From assembly GCA_900299205.1 (NCBI GenBank), contig OMIW01000173.1:1-27286 (forward strand): a DNA stretch of 27,286 nt, given 5' to 3'. Below, piece by piece: positions 9,179 to 16,106 of this stretch (its first letter is position 1; every line of letters begins with the position of its first letter). The stretch is from Pseudomonadota bacterium (GTDB taxonomy: Bacteria; Bdellovibrionota_C; UBA2361; OMIW01). The translations under genes were made by a program, and so were the position numbers. The notes beneath the pieces were generated by a model. It was not told the origin of the DNA and searched no databases. It was given only the letters and a program-made list of their open reading frames with translations.

Positions 9179-9960
9179 CCGAACCGTCCTGTGATATAGT
9201 CTTGCGTTTGCGCATTCCGCGGGTTTGTAAATAGCTCGCTCGTAACCCCCGTCTCAATCAAAGAGCCGTCGCAGAAGAAAGCTGTCCGATCGGAAACCCG
9301 TGCTGCCTGCTGCATGTTATGGGTAACGATAACGATGGTGTACTCACCTCGTAACATCCCGATAAGCTCCTCAATCTTCGCCGTCGATCGAGGATCAAGG
9401 GCCGATGCTGGTTCGTCCATGAGCAGGATCGTCGGGCGGACCGCCAATGCCCGCGCGATGCAGAGCCGTTGCTGTTGGCCACCTGAGAGACCTAATGCAC
9501 TCGCTGAGAGCCGATCCTTTACCTCTTCCCAAAGGTCAGCTCGACGGAGCGATTGCTCCACGATTCCATCAAGCTCTGATCGGCGGCGCTCGCCATGTAT
9601 GCGCGGACCATAGGCAATATTATCGTAGATGCTTTTCGGAAACGGATTCGAACGCTGAAATACAAGACCCACTCGCCGACGTAATTCAGCAAGCTCTACA
9701 CCATCGTGATAGATATCTTGCCCCATCACAATTACGCGACCCTCTACCCGCACGATCGGAATGAGGTCATTCATCCGATTCAGAGTACGGAGGAAGCTTG
9801 ATTTGCCACATCCTGATGGTCCGATAAGCGCGAGCACTTCTCCTGTCATTGCAGAAAGAGAAATACTCCGAAGAGCTTGATGCGAGCCGTACCAAAGATT
9901 CAAATCGGCAACCGATACAATCTCATGAACTCCCTCTTTTTTGAGTGCTTGGCCCATCAT
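9175..9960 (-). CDS. pstB: Phosphate ABC transporter ATP-binding protein PstB
   Basis: From ATG 9960 this is a 261-residue ABC ATPase with Walker [10 protein letters not shown], the Q-loop region [22 protein letters not shown] characteristic of PstB, the signature LSGGQQQR, Walker B with [13 protein letters not shown], and the switch His in VTHNMQQA. It energises inorganic phosphate import with PstC and PstA at the inner membrane. A TTG at 9969 and a second ATG at 9957 are alternative starts; none has a strong ribosome site. It lies 23 bases after pstA and overlaps phoU by four bases. Confidence 0.96.
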   Translation of the reverse strand: MMGQALKKEGVHEIVSVADLNLWYGSHQALRSISLSAMTGEVLALIGPSGCGKSSFLRTLNRMNDLIPIVRVEGRVIVMGQDIYHDGVELAELRRRVGLVFQRSNPFPKSIYDNIAYGPRIHGERRRSELDGIVEQSLRRADLWEEVKDRLSASALGLSGGQQQRLCIARALAVRPTILLMDEPASALDPRSTAKIEELIGMLRGEYTIVIVTHNMQQAARVSDRTAFFCDGSLIETGVTSELFTNPRNAQTQDYITGRFG

Positions 9961-9983
9961 TAATCTCAAATTAAAAACTACCC

Positions 9984-10952
9984 CTAACCTCGTCGCTGTC
10001 CACGAGCCCGAATCACAATCGCCGCTCCGTTGAGAACAAAGAGCACCATAAGTAACACGACAATTGCGCCGGCTGCGTTATGATGAAACGCTACCTGTGG
10101 CCTTGATATCCAATTAAATACCTGAATCGGAAGTGTCGTAAACGGCGAATCGAGCCCCGATGGCGTTTTAGTGAGATAGGTAACCGCACCAAGGGCGAGT
10201 AACGGTGCTGCCTCGCCGATAATTCGACATACCCCTAAAATTGCTCCTGTCAACAAACCGGGGAGCGCAGCGGGTAATACCTGATGCCACACGGTCTGCA
10301 TAGTGCTCGCTCCGAGCGCAAGAGACCCCTCCCGCACATCACGAGGCACCGAGCGTATCGCCTCTCGTGATACCAGAATAATTAGGGGAAGAACAACGAG
10401 TGCCATCGTCAATCCCCCCGAAAGGACGGAGCGACCAAATCCACACCACCGAACAAATAGGTGCAAGCCTACCATCCCAAAAATAATCGCCGGTACCCCT
10501 GCTAAATTCGCGATTGCGATCTCAAGGACGCGGCTGAGTGCGCTCCTCCGACAAAATTCCTCAAGATAGACTGCAGCCCCTATCCCGATAGGCAATGAAA
10601 TGACCATTGCGATTGAGGTCACCCATACCGTGCCCGCAATCGCAGGGAGAACCCCCGCGCGATCGGCCAGCCTCGATGAAACCCCCGACAAAAATTGCCA
10701 CGTGAGACGCCCCGCGCTCGTCTGTACGAGATCGACGACCATGACGACGAGGGTCCCCATGCAAAGGAGGAAAGATACCGTCGCTGCAACGAAAAAGATT
10801 ATCTCGCCGACTGATCGCCGGCTCATTTTTCTCGGAGGAGTATCCCTCTCCACAGGTCCCACCATCGCCTTGGCGATATTTATCGTCGATCTCACGTTGT
10901 GCCTCATTAAGTCGGAACAACTATCCCTTGTCGGCTGAAACCGTAACTTCAA
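9984..10952 (-). CDS. pstA: Phosphate ABC transporter permease PstA
   Basis: This is a binding-protein-dependent inner-membrane permease with about six helices. The first is near residues 50-72, and the EAA-type coupling loop is visible as [26 protein letters not shown], followed by [14 protein letters not shown], the PstA-typical IAGETAPLL block. The tail matches the family (ITRPQ-type [17 protein letters not shown]). The start is uncertain. TTG 10952 has AGGAG eleven bases upstream overlapping the pstC stop; ATG 10907 and ATG 10826 are in frame but lack ribosome sites. ATG 10826 would give about 280 residues, near the usual family size, so the first 42 residues may not be translated. It lies 14 bases after pstC. 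Confidence 0.93.
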   Translation of the reverse strand: MKLRFQPTRDSCSDLMRHNVRSTINIAKAMVGPVERDTPPRKMSRRSVGEIIFFVAATVSFLLCMGTLVVMVVDLVQTSAGRLTWQFLSGVSSRLADRAGVLPAIAGTVWVTSIAMVISLPIGIGAAVYLEEFCRRSALSRVLEIAIANLAGVPAIIFGMVGLHLFVRWCGFGRSVLSGGLTMALVVLPLIILVSREAIRSVPRDVREGSLALGASTMQTVWHQVLPAALPGLLTGAILGVCRIIGEAAPLLALGAVTYLTKTPSGLDSPFTTLPIQVFNWISRPQVAFHHNAAGAIVVLLMVLFVLNGAAIVIRARGQRRG

Positions 10953-10966
10953 GACCGACTCTACTC

Positions 10967-11833
10967 CTATCTCGTCGAAGAGAAGCGCTCCCTAATCCAC
11001 ATACTTCCCACATTGAGGGTGAAGGTGCCGAGGAACAAGAGACAGCCAACAACAAACACGGCACGATGTTCAATCGAGCCGTATGGCGTATCGCCCATCA
11101 CGACCTGGGCGATAAATGCCGTTAATGTTTCCACCGCCTGCAGAGGATTTAGTGAAAAACGCGGCTGCTGTCCGGCCGCAATAGTGACGATCATCGTTTC
11201 TCCCAGGGCCCGCGAAAGCGCGAGAATACACGCAGCAACAACACCACCTGCAGCGGCTGGGAGAGTCACCCGAAGCATAGTTGTGAGTCGACTTGCACCC
11301 AATGCATACGATGCCTCCCGGAACGATTGTGGAACGACTGAGAGGGCATCCTCGACGAGGGTTGCCATTAAAGGCACCATCATAATTCCCATGACGACCC
11401 CTGCACTTAGGGCGTTAAATCCTGGCAAAGAGGGGAATATAATCCGTAGAAGTGGAGTAGCTATCGTAACCGAGAAATACCCAAACACAATGGTAGGAAT
11501 CCCCGAGAGAATTTCAAGAATGGGCTTGATGATCTGTCGGAGTGAGCGTGGCGACCACTCAGCAAGAAAGAGAGCGATCGTCGTGCCGACCGGAATTGCA
11601 ACGACAAGTGAAATGACAGTTGTAATAACCGTACCGCAGACAAGGGGCCAGATCCCGTAATGTTTTTCCCAGAAGAGCGGGGTCCACTCGGTATCAAGAA
11701 GAAACTGTGCTGCCGATACCTCCCTGAAAAACGAGACTGTCTCCTGAAGAAGCGCAACTGCAATCGCCAGAGTTATAGCGATACTGATCCATGCACAAGA
11801 GGCAAGAAGGAAAAGTTGTATCCGTTCCCGCAT
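10967..11833 (-). CDS. pstC: Phosphate ABC transporter permease PstC
   Basis: From ATG 11833 this is a 288-residue permease with six predicted helices, the first directly after the start (LFLLASCAWISIAITLAIAV). Family blocks include WTPLFWEKHYGIWPLVCGT, the EILSGIPTIVFGYF motif conserved in PstC, and the EAA-type loop FREASYALGASRLTTMLRVTLP followed by LSRALGETMIVTIAAG. It forms the phosphate channel with PstA. The frame is open to 11974, but AGGAGG at 11841-11846 lies 7 bases before ATG 11833 (4 before ATG 11836), which decides the start. It is the first gene of the operon; no pstS precedes it, and pdxH lies 356 bases upstream on the same strand. Confidence 0.95.
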   Translation of the reverse strand: MRERIQLFLLASCAWISIAITLAIAVALLQETVSFFREVSAAQFLLDTEWTPLFWEKHYGIWPLVCGTVITTVISLVVAIPVGTTIALFLAEWSPRSLRQIIKPILEILSGIPTIVFGYFSVTIATPLLRIIFPSLPGFNALSAGVVMGIMMVPLMATLVEDALSVVPQSFREASYALGASRLTTMLRVTLPAAAGGVVAACILALSRALGETMIVTIAAGQQPRFSLNPLQAVETLTAFIAQVVMGDTPYGSIEHRAVFVVGCLLFLGTFTLNVGSMWIRERFSSTR

Positions 11834-11840
11834 CATCGCT

Positions 11841-11846
11841 CCTCCT
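11841..11846 (-). promoter_or_regulatory. Ribosome binding site that fixes the pstC start
   Basis: The minus strand reads AGGAGG, AGCG, then ATGATG. The perfect Shine-Dalgarno supports ATG 11833, or the adjacent 11836, over any start further upstream. Confidence 0.8.
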
Positions 11847-12070
11847 GAACCTCTCGATGAAACCGGCAATGAGTTTCCCTCCCCGGCAGCCGATTTCCAT
11901 CCTGATGAAAACACAATACGAAGACCACAGGACCATCCTGCTCGACATGAGCAATGACGAGAGATCTGCGCCACACGATAAGGCGTAGTGAGGATGAACC
12001 TCCCTTGTCGGGGACGCTACCATGGACACCGGTGAGGCGTCACGGGGAATTGTGAGAAATGCTTATCTCA

Positions 12071-12087
12071 GTCGCAGCATCTGCGAC
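12071..12087. repeat. Perfect 7-bp inverted repeat with 3-base loop
   Basis: GTCGCAG, CAT, CTGCGAC is a perfect palindromic hairpin about 100 bases past the pdxH stop on the minus strand. No T-tract follows on either strand, so it is not a standard intrinsic terminator. It could be an operator, an mRNA 3'-end stabiliser or part of the pstC leader. Confidence 0.55.
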
Positions 12088-12189
12088 AAATAGTTTCGTC
12101 CGACGGGACACCATAAGACAGAATCCTTCATGGCTCGCGTCACCTCTCCATTTCTGTCTCTCGGAGGCCCACCAATCATCACTGACATT

Positions 12190-12849
12190 CTACGGGTACA
12201 ACCGTTGCCGAACCCATGTACCATCCTCCTGCCGTCGGTACTCAAACCTGTCGTGCAACCTGCTCGCGCGAGCTTTCCAAAACTCAACAACCTCGGGCAC
12301 TACCCGATAGCCACCCCAGTGTTCTGGCCGTGTCACTGACGTATGCGCAAAGCGCGACTCATATTCCGCAATTCGGCGAGAAAACTCCTCGGCACCCCCC
12401 ACGAGCGGCCGACTCTGAAGCGATGCCCACGCACCTATCTGACTTCCTCGGGGGCGGCTCGAAAAGTAGCGGTCCGATTCGTCAGCTGATACCTCTTCAA
12501 CCCGCCCTGTCACCCGAATCTGCCGCTGGAGGGCATCCCAAAAGAAACCGAGAGCCGCATGCGGATGATGAGCCAGCGCTTCTCCCTTTTGAGAATCTCG
12601 ATTGGTATAGAAGACGAAGCCGCGATGATCAAACTCCTTCAGCAGCACCCACCGCACCTGAGGCCGCCCATCTCGGGAAATTGTCGAGAGCGCCATCCCA
12701 TCGGGGAATTCAAGGAAGAAGCACCGCTGCGCCATCCGGAACCAGTGGTCGAACTCTTCGATGGGGTCGTCGCGAAGAGACGAGGCAACGAGGGGACCGG
12801 AGAGCCACAGCCAGGGCCGGAGAGCGAAGAGGAGGGCGTGACGAAGCAT
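12190..12849 (-). CDS. pdxH: Pyridoxamine/pyridoxine 5'-phosphate oxidase PdxH
   Basis: This 219-residue FMN enzyme oxidises pyridoxine or pyridoxamine 5'-phosphate to pyridoxal 5'-phosphate with O2, the last step of vitamin B6 salvage and of the DXP-dependent route. Family motifs run in order: VRWVLLK (65-71) and FVFYTNRDSQKG (78-89) for FMN binding, SSRPRGSQIGAWAS (130-143), PEHWGGYRVVPEVVEFW, and the C-terminal RLHDRFEYRR, whose Arg and His contact substrate in E. coli PdxH. Length matches E. coli (218). Residues 4-24 are unusually hydrophobic (HALLFALRPWLWLSGPLV) where the family normally has a polar N-terminus; no other ATG fits before the conserved part. It starts 7 bases after the hypothetical gene upstream, so the two are probably cotranscribed. 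Confidence 0.95.
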   Translation of the reverse strand: MLRHALLFALRPWLWLSGPLVASSLRDDPIEEFDHWFRMAQRCFFLEFPDGMALSTISRDGRPQVRWVLLKEFDHRGFVFYTNRDSQKGEALAHHPHAALGFFWDALQRQIRVTGRVEEVSADESDRYFSSRPRGSQIGAWASLQSRPLVGGAEEFSRRIAEYESRFAHTSVTRPEHWGGYRVVPEVVEFWKARASRLHDRFEYRRQEDGTWVRQRLYP

Positions 12850-12856
12850 GGGGGTA

Positions 12857-13696
12857 CTAGTCAGTCATCTGTCGATAGTTCGTTAAGACAGATTCAAGCA
12901 ACCGAGCTGCCTCGGAAAGCATCGCTCGAGTATCTTTTTTATTCGGAACAAGCTCCTCAATCTCCTCTCTAAGTTCTCGCTCGATCTCCTCTTTTGAAAC
13001 ATCCACACCCTCGCGGGAGAGAAATGGTCGGCTTTTTTCGTGATTATAAAGATCAACCAAAACTTGCGATGCTCGAACTACCATAGCCTCATAAAGTTCA
13101 AGGTTTGCAACCCTGCTTTCACCATCTGGCATGCGGGCCAAGATTAGTAATCGCTCTGTATCAATGGCGCTCAGGTCTAGCTTTTCATCCTGGGGGAAAA
13201 ATTGAGAGCGCGCGGGCAGAGTTGGGCTAGAATCAGGGTGAAGATCATGCCCGATAGGACGAAGCCCCTGAGCTACTTCTCTCCGTAATACACCCTCACT
13301 CAACAGAGTTTGCGCGAGATTCTGGAGGTCGCCGGGCGACATCTTTACAACTGTATCTTTGACCCACTCGTCCGAGGGTCGTTCGAAAGGAACTTGCTCG
13401 CCTGAGGCCTGGCTTGTGCGAGCCAAGAGTTTCTTGAATTCTTGCGCAAGACGATCCCTACCTCCGGTTAATTCACTGACTTGCGCGGTATTCTCTTGAT
13501 AAAGCTCGATGCAAATATTTTCCAAATGGACTCTATCGCCATCATTCTCCCACTGCCTCGTGGCATCATCCACCTTCTCTTGCCATAGGCGACGAAATTG
13601 CTCAGCGGGAGTTTGCTGCATCCCGCTAATTCGTGATTGAAGAGCTTGAAAATCGAAGCCAGAGTCCGAGCTTCCTTCAGTGTGATGACTTTGCAT
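12857..13696 (-). CDS. Hypothetical acidic, helix-rich protein
   Basis: I do not recognise this 279-residue protein. It has no signal peptide or membrane helix, so it is probably cytoplasmic. It is rich in Glu, Gln, Arg and Leu. Predicted helical stretches lie near residues 35-100, 185-220 and 230-275, with a charged coiled-coil-like run near 233-245 (SKEEIERELREEIEEL). A Pro/Ser/His linker near 150-165 separates an N- and a C-terminal half. ATG 13696 has AGAGG ten bases upstream on the minus strand, which supports real translation. It precedes pdxH by 7 bases and is divergent from argS. Its base composition looks more AT-rich than argS. A regulator or scaffold role would be guesswork. Confidence 0.75.
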   Translation of the reverse strand: MQSHHTEGSSDSGFDFQALQSRISGMQQTPAEQFRRLWQEKVDDATRQWENDGDRVHLENICIELYQENTAQVSELTGGRDRLAQEFKKLLARTSQASGEQVPFERPSDEWVKDTVVKMSPGDLQNLAQTLLSEGVLRREVAQGLRPIGHDLHPDSSPTLPARSQFFPQDEKLDLSAIDTERLLILARMPDGESRVANLELYEAMVVRASQVLVDLYNHEKSRPFLSREGVDVSKEEIERELREEIEELVPNKKDTRAMLSEAARLLESVLTNYRQMTD

Positions 13697-13935
13697 TTAC
13701 TTTCGACCTCTTAAAAATGTGGATGATGAATCTCTTCCCCCGACGAAATGGACCGATTTAAAAGTAAAAAACTTGCCCTGTTCCGTTCCTTTTGAACCTA
13801 GTACAAGAAATAAATCTGAAGCAATAGCCAGAAGAAAAATTTAATTCCATGAGGGTTCACTCGAGGGAAGCTCTTGCGGCTTGCCGTCACCGCCATAATC
13901 TTCCCCCTCCCATCCATCAGTGCTACTCTCCCCCC

Positions 13936-15963
13936 ATGGAAAATCACCTTATCAACCACAACAACCACCTCCTCGCCTCAACGCTCCGCCTCAAAGCCAA
14001 CGCCGATGCCCGGCGAGAGGCTCGGGGGTATGTCTCCTTCACGAGCTACGCTCTCCCCCGTATCACGGCGCTCCTTCGCGCCGTCCTCGAAGAACCGGAG
14101 GTCGATCTTCAGCCAATCGCCCGCAAGAAGTTTGGCGATGATCTCTGCTTAAAGTTGCCTAGACTCCTCAAAGAGAGCGGAAGTAGTGAGTATATACGAC
14201 AACACCTCCCCCGTATCCTCTCCTCCCTTGCCACTGATGATCGCACTAGCACCCTCTTTGCTGCCACCACCGTCAAGGGCATCTACATAAATCTCAGACT
14301 ATCTGATTCCGCAATTTTTCGATTCCTGGAAGACGTCCTCTCGACAGGCTCCCGTTATGGGGAGAGCGATATGTGGCGTCACTGGGGGATTGTCGTCGAT
14401 TACTCGAGCCCGAATCTCGCAAAATCGCTCCACGCCGGGCACATTCGCTCGACCATCATCGGGCATATCGTGAGTAATCTTGCGGAGGCGGCCGGAGCGG
14501 TGGTCTACCGAACGAATCACGTCAATGACCTCGGGGGGGTCGGTTACCTCATCGAGGGGTTTGATCGATGGCACCATCTTCTTCCCTCTGGCAGCACCCC
14601 GGGCCAGCAGCTCGCTGCTCTCTATCTTCTCTTCCGTTCGCTCCAAAGGCTCTCGGACGGTGGAGCACCCGCTCCCGAGTTCGAGGCTTCCCGCGATAAG
14701 GTGGCAGCATGTTTCCCCGGCGTTTCAACCTCGGCGTCGTTTCTCTCTGCGTTTGCGGCTTACAAATCGGCTGCAATCAGTATTCAGGAGCGGCTCGAAC
14801 GGGGCGATGGCGAGGTCGTGGCGCGATGGAAGACCCTCGTCTCGTGGAGCCTCGATGAGTTTCAACGGTTCTACCAACTTCTCGGAGTATCAATTGAGTT
14901 TGTTCTCGGTGAATCGTTCTATCTGCCGGGCGCCCTTGAGCTCATAGGCGGTGCGGTGCGGTCGGGTGCAGCGCTCGTCTGGACCGCTGAACACGCCGCC
15001 GAGGTAGAACACCGCATGTCCGAACTTCTCGCTCGAGAGGAGATATCCTCCCCCCTCTTCGACTCCATCGTAAAGGAGGCAAAGCAAGATGTCGGGGCGA
15101 CTGTCATTCCCCTCTCAGATCGGGAGCGGGTCGTCATACTGCGCGCTGACGGGGTTTCCATCTACACCTCACGAGACCTTGAGGCGATTCGATTCCGAGC
15201 CCAGACTTTCAATCCAAAAAGGATCGTTTATGAGGTTGGGGTAGAACAGAACGAGCACTTCACCCAGCTTTTTGCGGCCGCGAGAAAGCTTGCGCTTTGT
15301 CCGGCTGATACCGAGCTGGTCCACGTTGCGCATGAGAGCTATCTCGATGCCAGCACCAAAAAGAAGCTCTCAAGCCGCGATGGATCCTCGGGGGTTGAGG
15401 AGCTCCTCTCCTCCACCATCACCTATTTTAAAAACAAATACGGTGCCGACGCCGGTTTTTCTTCCGAGGAGACCGACCGAATCGCGCGCCAGCTCGGGGT
15501 TGGTTCGATTATCTTCAACGACATAAAGAAGGATAAAAAATATCCGGTCGAGGTTCAGGCAGATCTCAGCAGAATGCATGAAGAGTTCGAGAAATCGGGG
15601 GGTGCGTACGTCGTTTACACAGCGTGTCGAGCTCGAAGCATCATCCGGAAGTGGGGTAAGGACCTTCCCTCGATAGAATCGTGCGCCGAGAGTGCATCGT
15701 TTGACCCTGCAGAGATCGAGCTTATCAAGGAGATATCCGTATATCCGCTGAAGGTAGCCGATGCTGCCCGCAACGATTCCCCGGCAATTCTCGCGCAGTA
15801 CCTGCTCGATCTCGCTCGCAGCTACAGCAGTTACTACGCATCCTTCCCGGTAATCAAAGGCGACGAGGTCCACAACCACCGACTGGTGATAACAAAAGCA
15901 GTTCAAACAGTGCTTGAGAATGGACTTTTGTTGTGTGCGATTGAATGTCCCGAGCGAATCTAG
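13936..15963 (+). CDS. argS: Arginyl-tRNA synthetase (class I)
   Basis: This enzyme charges tRNA-Arg with arginine using ATP. The catalytic core begins with VVDYSSPNLAKSLHAGHIRS, where HAGH is the HIGH motif (residues 166-169 from ATG 13936), then NHVNDLGG in place of the common NHVGDWG. The later block DGVSIYTSRDLEAI and the KMSKS-loop equivalent KKLSSRDG follow. The C-terminal DALR helical domain that reads the anticodon is complete, with AYVVYTACRARSIIRKWG and a final ECPERI like the VERM end of E. coli ArgS. From this ATG it has 675 residues against about 577 in E. coli, mostly extra N-terminal sequence. The frame is open to ATG 13849, but those 29 residues are Pro-rich and unlike the family, so I prefer 13936; neither start has a Shine-Dalgarno. 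Confidence 0.93.
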   Translation: MENHLINHNNHLLASTLRLKANADARREARGYVSFTSYALPRITALLRAVLEEPEVDLQPIARKKFGDDLCLKLPRLLKESGSSEYIRQHLPRILSSLATDDRTSTLFAATTVKGIYINLRLSDSAIFRFLEDVLSTGSRYGESDMWRHWGIVVDYSSPNLAKSLHAGHIRSTIIGHIVSNLAEAAGAVVYRTNHVNDLGGVGYLIEGFDRWHHLLPSGSTPGQQLAALYLLFRSLQRLSDGGAPAPEFEASRDKVAACFPGVSTSASFLSAFAAYKSAAISIQERLERGDGEVVARWKTLVSWSLDEFQRFYQLLGVSIEFVLGESFYLPGALELIGGAVRSGAALVWTAEHAAEVEHRMSELLAREEISSPLFDSIVKEAKQDVGATVIPLSDRERVVILRADGVSIYTSRDLEAIRFRAQTFNPKRIVYEVGVEQNEHFTQLFAAARKLALCPADTELVHVAHESYLDASTKKKLSSRDGSSGVEELLSSTITYFKNKYGADAGFSSEETDRIARQLGVGSIIFNDIKKDKKYPVEVQADLSRMHEEFEKSGGAYVVYTACRARSIIRKWGKDLPSIESCAESASFDPAEIELIKEISVYPLKVADAARNDSPAILAQYLLDLARSYSSYYASFPVIKGDEVHNHRLVITKAVQTVLENGLLLCAIECPERI

Positions 15964-16049
15964 GAAGATATCCCTTCGGGGAACGAATCAGTCTCAACAC
16001 ACCATCTTTGCACTCCCCTCCGTGGCCCTCGTGGAGTACGATCATCCTA

Positions 16050-16067
16050 GCCATCCCGAGGGATGGC
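16050..16067. repeat. Perfect palindrome between argS and the P2 ATPase gene
   Basis: GCCATCCC, GA, GGGATGGC is perfectly self-complementary except for the central two bases (7 bp closed by a CGAG loop). It lies about 40 bases before the ATPase start and 87 after the argS stop. A smaller TCCC-TTCG-GGGA hairpin lies near 15971-15982. Neither has a T-tract. Either may separate the two transcripts or act on the ATPase leader. Confidence 0.5.
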
Positions 16068-16106
16068 CCTCCTCCCTGATGACGAGCGTATCAATCTGGG
16101 GGCGCT

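Larger units (their letters stand above)
11834..12189 (-). promoter_or_regulatory. 356-base leader region upstream of pstC
   Basis: This gap, between pdxH and pstC on the same strand, is where pstS would usually lie; none is present. Short open frames inside it do not resemble any protein and overlap pstC out of frame. It holds a perfect 7-bp hairpin at 12071-12087. On the minus strand a neighbouring stretch, CTGTCTTATGGTGTCCCGTC, loosely recalls a Pho box, but the repeat spacing is off by one base, so I do not call one. The operon promoter presumably lies here, but I cannot point to convincing -35 and -10 boxes. Confidence 0.4.

Noticed and set aside
11013-11660. 215-codon frame antisense to pstC
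   Set aside because: It is a composition-driven shadow of a clear permease gene, with Arg/Thr-rich, unconserved-looking sequence.
11694-12029. Leftward open frame across the pstC start region
   Set aside because: It overlaps pstC out of frame, has no ribosome site and shows no recognisable protein features.
12095-12125. Possible Pho box upstream of pstC
   Set aside because: The CTGTC-like repeats are spaced 10 rather than 11 bases apart and the second copy is imperfect.
12216-12860. 214-codon frame antisense to pdxH
   Set aside because: pdxH on the other strand is unmistakable; the antisense product is low-complexity Pro/Arg/Ser.
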